Source of the DNA: Kalaharituber pfeilii
Lineage: Eukaryota > Ascomycota > Pezizomycetes > Pezizales > Pezizaceae
Reading direction: 5' to 3'
DNA: 64,000 nucleotides
Assembly: GCA_015179045.1 (NCBI GenBank)
Contig: WHUZ01000040.1
Coordinates: 491,396-555,395, forward strand
This document shows, one piece after another, positions 39,195 to 50,308 of this stretch (positions are counted from its first letter, which is position 1; every line of letters starts with the position of its first letter). The notes below the pieces were generated by a model that saw only the letters and a list, made by a program, of their open reading frames with translations, did no database searches and was not told where the DNA came from. Both the position numbers and the translations under genes were made by a program.

Positions 39195-39229
39195 AGTAAT
39201 GAAATTAAAAAAAAAAAAAAAAAAAAAAA
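39195..39229 (+). mobile_element. Micro-insertion: 14 bp of tail plus poly(A)
   Basis: AGTAATGAAATT plus A-tract, 35 bp, flanked by CTTCATCTTGTA (39183-39194 and 39230-39241). The empty site is at about 56926-56950 (CACTTCATCTTGTACCATCG). Confidence 0.93.
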
Positions 39230-39324
39230 CTTCATCTTGTACCATCGGGTCGCACCAACTATACATATCAAATGTATGCTGCCATTGCACTGCGAAGCTG
39301 CGCTGCCATTGCGCGCTGCCATGA

Positions 39325-39780
39325 GGTGTGTATACGGCAGGCAGAAATGGCTACGGAGTTGCATATACTGGGAGCTGGAATTCGTAATGGCCACGGAGGT
39401 GTATATGCAGCGGGTCGAAGTGGCTACGGAGGTGTATATACGGCGGGCCAGAATGGCTACGGAAGTGTATATACTGCGGGCCAGAATGGCCACACAGGTA
39501 TATAAGCTGCGGGCTGGAATGGGGACGAAGGTGTTTATGCTGCGGGTCGGAATAGCCATGGAGGTATACATGCTACAGGCCGGAATAGCCCATAGGGCGG
39601 CATGCGATTAATGAAAGAAAAAAAAAAAAAAAAATGTGGGCCGGAATGGCTATGGAGGTGGATATGCTGTAGGCTGGAATGGCTAGGAGGTGTATCTGCA
39701 GGGCGGAATGGCCACGGACGTATATATGCTATAGGGCGGAATGGCTATGAAGGTGTATATATGGTAGACCGGAAGGGCAG
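39325..39780. repeat. 33-bp minisatellite, copy 2a
   Basis: About twelve units with GGAGGTGTATATGC. Interrupted by the micro-insertion 39588-39638. Confidence 0.9.
39588..39638 (+). mobile_element. Micro-insertion: family A tail plus poly(A)
   Basis: AGCCCATAGGGCGGCATGCG plus ATTAATGAAAG and A-tract, about 51 bp, flanked by GGCCGGAAT (39579-39587 and 39639-39647). Confidence 0.85.
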
Positions 39781-39899
39781 CTGTTAGGCGTGGAGCGCCA
39801 GCAGAGCGAAGCAGTTGTTGTTGAATTCAGTTATGCATTGGGCCGCACATCAGGCTACATTCTGGGACCTGTATTCGGCCATTCATTAAACCACACGTT

Positions 39900-40440
39900 T
39901 TTTTTTTTTTGTTTTTTTTTTTATATCAGTACTCGCTTGCCGCCCGACGGGCTATGGCGAGGGTTTTTATTAGAAAAAAGCCTAAAAAAAAGAACGCAAG
40001 AATAACACCAATCCTAAGTACATGTAGTATCCGCGGACTATCTAGTAATGCGGACTGCGCTCAGTATCTCCCCCTTATCTCCGCCTCCTCTCCGACTCAT
40101 ACCGAGCGGATCTGTGCCACCGTCCGCTAAGTCTAACCTTCTCAATGTCTACCTCTTTCTACAAGTATACAACCACCGAACTTGTTGTCTTGCCTGCCTC
40201 CTCCAACAAGTTCCGCTTCCTCAGCCAACGAATTCCCTTGATCTTCCCCAAACTCTCGTTAGCTGCTGCCAACCACTTCTTCACTTTCCCCAAGTCCTTC
40301 CTCAACGCAATGCCATATATTACGATGCTGACTCCTCCCCTGGTGATGGCATCTTCTGTGGTCGGTGAAGCGGTTTGTGGCGGGGTCTTGTGGGCCTGGT
40401 GCCGCCGGAAAGCCTCCTCCTGCGTTGTGAGCTGTCGCCT
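39900..40440 (-). mobile_element. Family A ORF1-only LINE derivative, 5'-truncated
   Basis: Poly(T) with one G, inverted family A tail (ATCAGTACTCGCTTGCCGCC), a short UTR, then ORF1 end on the minus strand: YGIALRKDLGKVKKWLAAAN, IKGIRWLRKRNLLEE, SSVVVYL and VRLSGRW, with a stop inside. Possible ACACG flanks. No ORF2. Confidence 0.8.
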
Positions 40441-40455
40441 TGGTTACACGTTGCA

Positions 40456-41201
40456 TTACTGTAACAATCCAACCTGGACCCCTCGCCCAAGACCCTCCAG
40501 CTCCAGTCCTATACTGGCAACCAACATACGACTCGCCAGTACTCGTACACGTGCAGCTGACCCTGACACCGTTGCAATTCGCCGCACTCCTTCTAGCACT
40601 CCGATAAATATCCCTGGACGTGTGGGCACGCTTAAGCGACATGGCCGCCAGCATCCCGGTCATCGGTTAACAGGCCGAAGCCGAAGAACCTGCCAGAACC
40701 TGCCCTAAGAACCCGGATCCCCAGAACCCGCCGGAAAGCCGCAGAACCCGCCGGATAGCCGTAGAACCTGCCGGAAGCTATAGAACCTTTTGGAAAGCCA
40801 TAGAAGGTGCTGGAAACAGGTATCGGCGAGCTTATTCCCGGATATTCTTGACGCTTCTACCTGCTTCCAGTCATTTCCGTGGCCATCCATGTACTTCCTG
40901 TCGTTTCCTGTGTTTTCCATGTACTTCGTTTGTTTGCTTTTTTGCTTGTTTGCTTGTTTGCCTGGATTTTCCAGCGAGGGTTTTCTATAAAGAGGCCCTC
41001 CTCCCTCCCCGCTCTTGCTTCTCCACGCAAGAACTTGTATCCTACCCAAGTTGTGTATTTAGCTTTTAATACATCTACCTCTCGATATCATATATCTCCG
41101 ACCACCTCTGCTTCCGCCTCCACTGTGACATCGCCTCAGCGCCCGGCGGCCACCCCGTACCAAGATCTTGTACCTTGACTCGGACCTGTTCATCACACTG
41201 T
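40456..41201 (+). mobile_element. LTR-like copy, opposite orientation
   Basis: Related to the solo LTRs at 28099-28854 and 58135-58884 but on the plus strand: TCTATAAAGAGGCCCTCC near 40985, CTTTTAATACATCTACC near 41063. TTGCA flanks both ends (about 40451-40455 and 41204-41208), suggesting an independent insertion. Boundaries are approximate. Confidence 0.6.
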
Positions 41202-41214
41202 TGCACTAGGAAAC

Positions 41215-41677
41215 TGCGGTGCCATTGCGCTGCTGCCATTGTGCTCCTGGCAAGGTAGGCTACAAATATATATGCTCCCATTATGCTGTGAAAGTGCACT
41301 GCCATTGTGCTGCTGGCATTGTATTGCTGCAAAGGTGCACTGCGAATGTATGCTGCTATTGCAATCCGAAGATGCACTGCCATTGTACTGCGAAGATGTA
41401 GAGCCATTGCGTGTTACGGGTGTGAGGGGCTAGGCTGAAGTAGGCGTTGGAAGGTTCTGGATGTTACGGCTACGGAGGAGTGTATACGGCGGGCCGGAAT
41501 GGCCACCGAGGTGTATATGCTATAGGGCGAAATGACTACAGAGGTGCATATACTGCGAGGTGGCATGAGTAATGGCTACGGAGGTGTATATATGACGGGC
41601 CGAAGTCGGTACGGCGGTGTGTATACCGTGGGCCGTGATGGCCATAGAGGTGTCTATTGGCCATAGAGGTGTCTATT
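41215..41677. repeat. CCATTGC and 33-bp minisatellites (copy 2b)
   Basis: 41215-41415 CCATTGC array, then GTTACGGCTACGGAGGAGTG and 33-bp units to 41677. It has no ORF1 element between them, so it is the empty counterpart of 29179-30621. Confidence 0.88.
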
Positions 41678-42640
41678 CTACATAGCCAAAGGGTAGGGTT
41701 AGGCAGCGAAAGTTGGGCTTTTTCACGGCCCGGTAAGACATACAACTTCGTATCCCCGCCGCAACACGCAGTTTTGCTCCGATTATCTTCGAACTGGCCT
41801 CAAATGAAAGCCCTACGTCTCCTTTATATTTCTATATAAAAAAATAATACATTTCGTACTCAAAATCTTGCTGTATTTATAGTGAAAGATGGTGAGTTTT
41901 GAGTAAATTTTCGTACTAGTAGGCTATCCCTGTCATATCCTTGCCATGCTATAGCTTGGCAGCAACGGCCAAAAAACTCCATAGAAAATAGACTCAGTAG
42001 TTTTTAGAATGGTCTATGCTAAAAAGACATGACTTTTTATCGACAATCTATCTCAATTTATATGACTTTTCGTTGACAGCCCATACAAATTTTAACCCTA
42101 ACGTTACACACCACTACACTTCTCATCACAAACCTCTGGCAACTACAACTACCCTAACTACCTTGTTAAGTAATAATCCCAATTAGCAATATATATTTTC
42201 AATACATTTAACGTGCTGAAAATGACCCATTTTCTTATATGTGAAGCGGTCATTTCTAACAGATTCAATATACCAAAAAGAACCTATTTCCCACATCTGC
42301 AAAGAGCCTATGTGTAGTGTAGTTAACATGTGGAAAATGACCCATTTTCTCTATGCGCGATGAGACTATTTCACATATGTAAAATGGTCTATTTTCCACA
42401 TGCGCCATGAGAGCTTTTGTAATGTATTTGCTGTTACGGATTCATTGCAACTGTAGGGTGGGCGGTGGGTGGATGTGCACACAGTATACGCATATGCGAT
42501 GGAGGCGATATGTGACAGCCGGGCGCTGGTATCGCAGTTATAAAATGTGCTATATGAGCTACGCAGAGGACTAGCGAGTATTACTGGTTAAGTGTCTTTT
42601 TGGCCTGGCGGACAGTAACTCTCTGCATTTACTATCATCC
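41678..42640. repeat. Composite repeat, module 1 (copy 3)
   Basis: More diverged than copies 1, 2 and 4, with many C-to-T-type differences (for example TTATCGACAATCTATC near 42048). Confidence 0.9.
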
Positions 42641-42649
42641 GTTACATTT

Positions 42650-43272
42650 AGCATGTGCAAAATGGTTTATTTTATACATATGCGAGGAGCCCATTTAACG
42701 TGTGCAAAATGACCTATTTTCTGCATACGCGACGAGGACATTTTCGACGTATTTACTATGTGCAAGATGGTCTCTTTTCCACATGTGCGGCGAGGGCATT
42801 TCCAACGTATTTACTATGTGCAAAATGGTCTGTTTTCCACATGTGCGGCGAGAGCATTTCCAACAGTCTGTTTTCCACATACGCGGCGAGGGCATTTCCA
42901 ACGTATTTACTATGTACAAAACGGACTATTTTCCACAAGCGCGGCGAGGGCATTTTCAACTATGTACAAAACGGTGGTTTCCATATGCACGGTGAGGGCA
43001 TTTCCAATGTTTTACTATGTGCAAAACGGTCTACTTTCCACATGCACGGCGAGGGCATTTCCGACGTATTTACTATGTGCAAAACGGTCTACTTTCCACA
43101 AGCGCGGTGAAGGCATTTCTAATGTATTTACTATATGCAAAATGGTCTGTTTTCCACATATGCGGCGAGGGCATTTCAGACATACTTACTATGTCCAAAA
43201 CGGTCTACTTTCCACATGCACGGTGAGGGCATTTCCAACATATTTACTATGCACAAAATAGTTTATTTTCCA
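42650..43272. repeat. 58-bp minisatellite array, copy 3
   Basis: Same units. Ends abruptly at TTTATTTTCC and changes to a different repeat. Confidence 0.92.
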
Positions 43273-43625
43273 TCGATTGGCCCCTGAATCTCGCGCCCGC
43301 GAGGTTGCCTGCACGAAGGCACATCGACAGCTCATCGATCTATAGGCACCTGAACCTCGCGCCCGCGAGATTGCTGACACACAGGCGCATCGACTGGCGC
43401 CTGAACTGCTCATCGACTGGCCCCTGAATCTCGCGCCCGCGAGATTGCCCGCACGAAGGCACATCGAAAGCTCATCAATCTATAGGCACCTGAACCTCGC
43501 GCCCGCGAGATTGCTGACACACAGGTGCATCGACTGGCGCCTGAACTGTTCATCGATTGGCCCCTGAATCTCGCGCCCGCGAGGTTGCCCGCACGAAGGC
43601 ATATCGAAAGCTCATCAATCTATAC
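43273..43625. repeat. Higher-order repeat with CTCGCGCCCGCGAG
   Basis: Two full units and a partial one of about 150-160 bp, each holding a 14-bp palindrome-like CTCGCGCCCGCGAG twice and ATCGACTGGCCCCTGAATCT. Confidence 0.85.
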
Positions 43626-43849
43626 AAGCCCTAGCATCGTCGGCGCCCTGAATCTCATGGTCGGCCACTCGCGCCTACTGCGGTTATTGCATAGATTTCA
43701 ATTAACCAATTGTTTATTCATTACTAGCTACTACCGCGATCTATATACAGGTGTCCTTTCATTATTCCACCATTCCATGCCCTCATCTGTCGTCCTACCG
43801 CTCCAGCGCATGCTCATCCCGCCGTAGATTACACTACCGCGGACCTGCG

Positions 43850-44455
43850 ATACCCGTAGAATTCAGCTCATTCTGCATCATCTCGTGCCGCAAAAGAGCC
43901 CTGCCATACCAGTAGAATTCAGCTCAATCTGCATCATCTCGTGCCATGAAAGGGCCCTGGCATACCTGTAGAATTCGGCTCATTCTGCTGCATCTCGCGC
44001 CGTGAAGTGGGACCTGTAATACTTGTCAAATTCAATTCATTCTGCTGTATCTTGCGACGCAGAAAAGATGCTGCCATACCTGTAGATTGAGCCCATTTCA
44101 CCACTTCTCGTGCCGTCAAGAGAGACCTGCCATACCTGTTAACAGAGCTCATTCTACCTCATTTCGAACCTGTAGATGAGCCCATTTCGCGTCGTCGAGA
44201 GGAGCCTGCGGCACGTCAGATTCGGCCCATTCTGCTGCATCTCGTACTGCAGAAAGGGTCCAGTCATACCTGTAGATGAGCCCATCTCGCGCCGCGGAAA
44301 GGGTGATTTCATACCTGTAGATAAGCCCATTTCGCGTCGTCGAGAGGAGCCTGCAGCACGTCAGATTCGGCCCATTCTGCTGCATCTTGTACTGCGGAAA
44401 GGGTCCAGTCATACCTGTAGATGAGCCCATCTCGCGCCGCGGAGAGGGTGATTTC
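43850..44455. repeat. Minisatellite of about 65-70 bp
   Basis: Units with ACCTGTAGA, ATTCAGCTCATTCTGC, ATCTCGTGCC and GAAAGGG, very variable. 44160-44285 is duplicated at 44330-44450. Confidence 0.8.
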
Positions 44456-44787
44456 TGACTGAACGTCGACCCTGATTCCGGATTCGCACTTAGAATAAGG
44501 AGGGCTTCATCACGTAGGAAAAACAAGAAAGAGCTTCTGAAGGAATAAAGAAGATCTGTACTGTTAGGTCCGTACCGTTGGGTCCAATAAGTCTGATTGA
44601 TTAAAGAGATGCAGAATCAAACAGGATTATATACATAATGAGCATTGCATGACGTGACTGCAGAACCATGACTAGACAGGCAGGTGTAACATATCAGGCA
44701 GGTGCGGAAGTAACGGAATGCATGGCTTGCAACTAAGCGCTGTGGCGTGAAGTTGGTACTGTGGCGTTATTGCATGATTCAGACACA
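44456..44787. mobile_element. Solo LTR of G2 type
   Basis: 332 bp, TGACTGAACGTCGACC..GATTCAGACACA, closely matching 22309-22642. No internal sequence next to it. Confidence 0.85.
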
Positions 44788-44867
44788 TAGCAACGGAGTG
44801 TAGATCATGTGTATGTTAAATGAAAGAACAGAACAGCAACCAATAAACAGACGAAACAGCAGTCAGA

Positions 44868-44992
44868 AGAAACGTATCCATTAGTAACAGTAACAGAATG
44901 AACGTATCCATTAGTAACAGTAACAGGAAGAAACGTATCCATTAGTAACAGTAATAGAAAAAACATATCTATTAGTAACAGCAACATACGGG
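44868..44992. repeat. 30-bp tandem repeat, 4 copies
   Basis: AACGTATCCATTAGTAACAG plus TAACAG(G/A)A. Confidence 0.9.
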
Positions 44993-45059
44993 TAGCGGAT
45001 GTTGATAGACAGCTCAACACGGGTGGCGGATGTCATGTTTCGACAATTTCATACCTATA

Positions 45060-45440
45060 GAATGAGGCCATCTCGTGCCTTCGAGAGAGGCCTGCCATAT
45101 GTCAGTTTCAGTTCATTCTACTGCATCTCGTGCTAGAGAAAGGGCTCAGTAATACCTATGAAATGCTGCCACACGGATGTTGTATTCTTCACATCAACAA
45201 ACACGTTCTGTCAGTTTCAGTTCATTCTGCTGCGTCTCGTGCTAGAGAAAGGGCTCAGTAATACCTATGAAATGCTGCCACATGGAGGTTGTATTCTTCA
45301 CATCAATAACCACGTTCTGTTATTCCAACGCGTGAGCACGTTGCACCATGCCTTCCAAGTTGCCACTGAGGGGGCCCGTGTCAGCTCATGCCTTCTGGTA
45401 ATATCATAGCTGAATCGACATCCTATTTGCTAGTGAATTT
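45060..45440. repeat. Tandem duplication, unit about 125 bp
   Basis: CTGCATCTCGTGCTAGAGAA to ACACGTTCTGTCAG is repeated with changes. Two copies and a partial one. Confidence 0.8.
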
Positions 45441-45800
45441 GACATGAGATGAGGGGTAATTCTAGTAGTGTCAACCAGTAAGCCCGAAGGCGTACTGATC
45501 AACGCTGGTTAATTCTGGTAGTGTCAACTAGTAAGCCCTAAGGCGTACTTTTTCTTTTTTTTTTTTTTTTCCGCTAAGCCATGGCAGGGCCTGGGCAAGC
45601 CCGAGACAGGCTAAAAGAAAATTCCTGCCTCACCGCGCCGTTGACCCCCGCTCTCCTACCTTCTAGACCCTAAGGGGTTAACCAGACTACTAAGAGGTAC
45701 TGATTAACGCTAATTAATTCTGGTAGTGTCAACCAGTAAGCCCGGGTTAATTCTGGTAGCGTCAACCAGTAAGCCCGAGGGCGCACTCCTCAATGCTGGT
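45440..45800. repeat. TTAATTCTGGTAGTGTCAAC repeat
   Basis: Four units of 40-60 bp, split by the LINE fragment 45544-45667. Confidence 0.8.
45544..45667 (-). mobile_element. Truncated family B LINE 3' UTR
   Basis: Poly(T) then CCGCTAAGCCATGGCAGGGC..TTGACCCCCGCTCTCCTACC, the inverse of the 3' UTR at about 24330-24530, flanked by CCCTAAGG (45536-45543 and 45668-45675). The tail lacks its last GGGGTTACG bases. Confidence 0.7.
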
Positions 45801-46730
45801 TGTATCATGCTATGGCTATGAGTATCAGACGCATCGCCGATGTGGAGCAAATGACCCAATGAGCTCAATGAGCGGCCCCACGTGGGGTCTGATGAAGAGC
45901 CCAATGCATGGCCTGAGGAGGTGAATTCAATGACAGCAGATTCCGGCGCCCCTTGTTGCACTAGCGTGAGATTTATCCCAAATCAGCAATGTCCTAACAG
46001 GGCAGCTCTGGCATACTGTGATGTTGCCAGATTGAGATAATGACCGCCCTGAAGATATTGGGCACAGTGGGCCAATTGAGCGTATTGAGCATGCTGAGCA
46101 CGGGTATGAGATACAGAGATTAGTGAATATTAGGCATATTGGGCATATTGAGCCTATTCAGCATATTGGGCGTGAATTCGCCGGGAATTGACCACTTTCG
46201 CAGTGCACGTGAGATGTTGGACATATTGACCGCGCATATAAGATGTAGAGAATATTGAGCACATTGAGCGGTTGTTCTCATACAAATGGTTTCTATGGGA
46301 AATATGAATATTGTGAATAATTTCACAACCACTACAGTTATTACCTAATTACGTTGTTCATAGTTTCCGACTGAGTGATGCTATTGAATGTGAGTGTCTG
46401 AGTTTTTTTCATGAATTGATTGCAGGTGTAGCATGCAGAATTCGGGGGTGGTGATATTTGTATGGAGATCCCATACAACTAAATGCCAAGCCTTCCAACA
46501 AAAATGCGACAAGCCATAAACCCTTTGCAACCACAATTTTTGATGAAGAGAAAGTGCTAGATAGCAAGAATTACACTATGTGTAATAGCTACACAAAGTG
46601 CATTCACAAATGCTGTTGTGGTTGTTAAGATATTGAGTGCGAAAGTTGTGCAGTTTTGGTGGTAAATGTGTCCGGGAAAGTGGGGTGTCCGGGAAAGTGG
46701 TGAACCACAGTATATGACAAGGGCATTTGC
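45800..46730. other. Unassigned spacer with ATTGAGCATATTGGGC tracts
   Basis: 46080-46260 has short irregular TTGGGCATATTGAGC units. No supported gene. Confidence 0.4.
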
Positions 46731-47370
46731 GACGTATTCACTATGCCGTGGTTAACTGCTATAGCGGCCAGTGCGAGTGCTATTTTGCCTGGCCTTGGCA
46801 AACTGGCACTCGACAGTTGTGCGGTGAATCGCCATAGCCCATAGGGCGGCATGCGATTAATGAAATAAAAAAAAAAAAGTTGTGCGGTGAGCCGTTTTTA
46901 ACATACGCAAAATAGTCAATTTTCTATGTACACGACGAGCCCATTTGCAACGTATTTAACAGGCGCAAAATGGTCTATTTTCTACAGGCATGACGAGAGC
47001 ATTGGCGACATGTTTACCATGCGCACAATGGTCTCCATTGGTGATGTAGTCATCATACGAAAAATAACCTATTGTCTACATGCGCGACGAGGACATTTTT
47101 GACGCATTTACCATGCACAAATGGTCTGTTTTCCCCATGCGCGATGAGGGCATTTGCGACGTATTTACCATGTGCAAAATGGTGTAATTTCCATATGCGC
47201 GACGTGGGCATTTGTGACATATTTACTAGGTGCAAAATGGTCTATTGTCAACATGCGTGACGAGGGCATTTTCTGACGTATTGAGCCTGTGCAAAATGGC
47301 CTATTCCACACATGCGCGGTGAGCCAGTTTTCGACGTATTTAACATGCACAAAATTGCCTATTTTAGGTA
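46730..47370. repeat. 58-bp minisatellite array, diverged
   Basis: Units with AAAATGGTCTATTTTC and GCGACGAGGGCATTTGCGAC. Interrupted near its start by the micro-insertion 46828-46878. Confidence 0.85.
46828..46878 (+). mobile_element. Micro-insertion: family A tail plus poly(A)
   Basis: ATCGCCATAGCCCATAGGGC..GAAAT and A-tract, 51 bp, flanked by GTTGTGCGGTGA (46816-46827 and 46879-46890). Confidence 0.95.
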
Positions 47371-47674
47371 TCTATGATTTGCCAGCTTGGGGCGTATTTC
47401 ATGTGCCTATTTCTATAGGCGCAAGGCTACATTATTGCAAAACGGGGTGCCAGTGGTCAGGCCACATGTACAACTCTTGTCACTAGCCTATATAGACACT
47501 AGAAACCGGTGCCACCTTGGCATGATACCATTTCCTACTGCTAAAACCACTACTGAATTGGATACACGGAAATGGCATGGGAGTTCATGAGCTAGGGTGG
47601 AAATCACATTGCAGCCCTTGCGTAATGCACATAGCGGATAGGGCATTACTCCTTGCGCATGCACATACTAAATA

Positions 47675-48095
47675 CAGTTTTCCCTTGCTATACCGGACCT
47701 CGTTGTACCGGAAACCTTGCTATACCGGATGCTCTCAGGTTGCTACATTCCGCTCCCATACAAAACTCTCTTGCTATACCGGACGCACTAAGAATACCGG
47801 ACCGGACAGGAATTGCCAGGCACTTACCCCCCTGTCTCCATACAACTTATATTTGCTATACCGGATACACTAACACGATACGTCCAATCTTGGCTATCCC
47901 ACATTGCATTCACCTTCAGATGCTTACTAAACTTAACATTACATAATAAAATTAGGCTGTCGTTGTTCCAAATTACATTATTTTTGCTGCCCATCCCTAT
48001 TCTGTTCTGCCAAGCATTTTATTCTATAACGGAACCTTGCTATACCAGACGAAAAAGGCCAGATTTTACAGATCCGGTATAGCAAGGGAAAACTG
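47675..48095. mobile_element. pogo/mariner-like MITE (421 bp)
   Basis: Terminal inverted repeats start CAGTTTTCCCTTGCTATACC and extend about 25 bp, with TA on both sides (47673-47674 and 48096-48097). CAGT..ACTG ends with TA duplication are typical of pogo-type Tc1/mariner elements. The core motif TTGCTATACCGGA recurs about five times in the left third, likely extra transposase-binding sites. No transposase frame. Confidence 0.88.
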
Positions 48096-48099
48096 TACA

Positions 48100-48735
48100 T
48101 CGAAAATACCTTCGCACGCATGAGTGGAATAGGCACGTTAAATTCGGCAGAAAATTGCGTTGCTGAGTCTGCGAATATAGTCTTCTAACCTGAGGCAACT
48201 CACTTGGCATGTCGGATTACCATACCCAATGACCATTCACTTGCTGCTATCAGATTCTTTAAAATACTACATGATGCAAGATTTATTCTCCGAACTAATT
48301 ACATTTCATCTACCATCGTGCCAAGTAGCCAAATCTATCCATGTACCACTGTGAGTCCAGCTCTATTGGGAGTAGATAAGCTATTCCAGAGATGCTGCGA
48401 ATAGGTATCACCCACTGGTGCGGGGAGTCGTCAGGCAGACTTAAGGCATACCGTCCGGAGCTTGGCTGTCCGCAAAAGGGCCCATCCTGCAAATGCGTGA
48501 GGAGCCAGTTTTCAATGCATTCTCCCACACATGGCAATTTTCTGACGTATTTAACATGCACAAAATGGTCAATTTTCTACATGGTAGTTAATGGGCTGTG
48601 CGGTGGTTAACTACTGCAGTGACTGCCCTGTGTGCTATTTTGATGGCCTGCGTGGTGATTAACTCCTGCAGCGACCGGTACGAGTACTACTACAGTAGTA
48701 GTTTACCTGACCCTGGCAAACTCCTTACTTGACAG
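48100..48735. other. Unassigned spacer with a few 58-bp-like units
   Basis: 48480-48600 has scattered AAAATGGTCAATTTTC-like pieces. Nothing else supported. Confidence 0.4.
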
Positions 48736-48739
48736 ATGT

Positions 48740-48965
48740 GCGGTGAGCCGTTTTTAACATGCGCAAAATGGTCTATTTTCCACATGCACGATGAGCCCAT
48801 TTGCGAGGTTTTTAACATGCGCAAAATGGTCTATTTTCCATATGTGCGACGAGCCCATTTGCGACGTATTTAGTAGGCACAAAACGGTCTATTTCCTACA
48901 GGCGCGACGAGAGTATTGGTGACATATTTACCATGGGCACAATGGTCTCCATTGGCGATGTAGTT
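48740..48965. repeat. 58-bp minisatellite array, short
   Basis: Three to four units with ACATGCGCAAAATGGTCTAT. Confidence 0.85.
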
Positions 48966-48969
48966 ACAA

Positions 48970-49262
48970 TTGGTATTTTTCTCTCACCTCTAGAGCGGGA
49001 GTTAGGGAGTCGCCCATACAAAATTTCAACCGTACGCCGGGTGGGTGCCAAGGGTATTTTCCTTCAAACCTTGGGTATGCGGCATCAATTAAACTAAAGT
49101 TGGACGCTTTTTTTCTATGCTAGCATAAGCATTTCTGATGCTAGCCACAAATGGGGTTTTGTTTTTTCGACACCAGCTAAAATTGGTTTGACGCTGGCCG
49201 GAATTAAAATCGCTAGCACGCATATCACATAACTTATTTTTTCTCACATTACGGCCCTTGCT
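48970..49262. repeat. Dispersed repeat, second copy
   Basis: Partner of 38335-38645. Confidence 0.75.
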
Positions 49263-49325
49263 TCCACTCTGAGTATATGGACACTGTAGTAGTATTTATA
49301 CATTGTGTTAACCAATAAAAGTACA

Positions 49326-49444
49326 GCTGGTCACAGTCGCGCAACTGGTAGGGTGCGAGCCCAAGAAGCGGGGGTGTTCTACCCACCCAGTAGGCAGCCC
49401 GAGCGTGGCCCAGGGTCTGAGTTCGAACCACGGGGTGACTGGCT
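49326..49444 (+). ncRNA. tRNA-like sequence (possible Pol III gene, intron-bearing tRNA or SINE head)
   Basis: AGCTGGTCA (49326-49334) pairs along its length with TGACTGGCT (49436-49444). TCGC/GCGA (49337-49340, 49355-49358) closes a 14-base D-like loop with CTGGTAGG. GAGTTCGAACC (about 49419-49429) resembles a B box and T-loop. A T6 run at 49453-49458 could end Pol III transcription. At 119 nt it is too long for a plain tRNA, the T stem has a mismatch, and one base is extra before the acceptor strand. The anticodon cannot be set safely. Confidence 0.45.
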
Positions 49445-49479
49445 ACTTCTACTTTTTTGCATTGCATAGTATCAACTTT

Positions 49480-50060
49480 TGACAAATTTCATATGGGCAA
49501 AATGGCCTGTCCAAATATGCACAGGAAGCCAATTCAACATATGCAGATTGGTCTATGCTGCATGCCGGAGGAGCCAATTCTCTGGTCTCGTAACCAGCCA
49601 ATTTATTGTTTTTTTTTTTGTGTCACGTGACCCCGCGCGCAGCTGCTCGCCAAGGCAGCCAATTCTCGACGTTTTTAACATGTGCAAAATGGTATTTCAA
49701 TACATTTAGCATGCCTATTTCACACATGAGCGAGGAGGCAATTTTCTAATGTATTTAACATGCACAAAATAGTCGATTTTCTACATGGCCTGCCCGGTAG
49801 TTAATGGCCTGTGCGGTGCTTAACTACTGTAGCGACCGCCGTGTGTGCTATTTTAATGGCCTCCACGGTGATTAACTCCTGCAGCGACCGATGTGAGTAC
49901 TATTTTACCTGGCCTTGGCAGACGCCTTGACAGATGTGTGGTGAGCCGTTTTTACATGTGCAAAATGGTTTATTTTCTATATGCGTGATGAGGGCATTTG
50001 CGACGTATTTACCATGTGCAAAATGGTCTATTTTATGGCCTGCCCGGTGGTTGATGCCTT
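49480..50060. repeat. 58-bp-type repeats, degenerate
   Basis: Scattered GCAAAATGG(T/C)CTATTTTC units with GGCCTGCCCGGTGGTTAATG spacers. Confidence 0.7.
49603..49658 (-). mobile_element. Micro-insertion: family B tail plus poly(A)
   Basis: Poly(T), GTGTCACGTGACCCCGCGCG, CAGCTGCTCGCCAAGG, about 56 bp, between two AGCCAATT copies (about 49595-49602 and 49659-49666). Confidence 0.75.
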
Positions 50061-50308
50061 GCACAGTAATTTTTTTTTCTTTTTTTTTTTAACATCATTG
50101 TCATTTACATTGTGCTGCTGCGAAGGTGCGTTGCCATTGCACTGCACACTGTAACGGTGCGTTGCCATTGCACTGCAAAGGTGCGTTGCCATTGCACTGC
50201 AAAGGTGCGCTGCAAAGGTGCGCTGCCATTGCACTGAAGAAATGGATCCGCCGCGTATGTACTGGACAGAAAAATAAGTATTTGGACAGGGGATAAATGC
50301 ATATTCAT

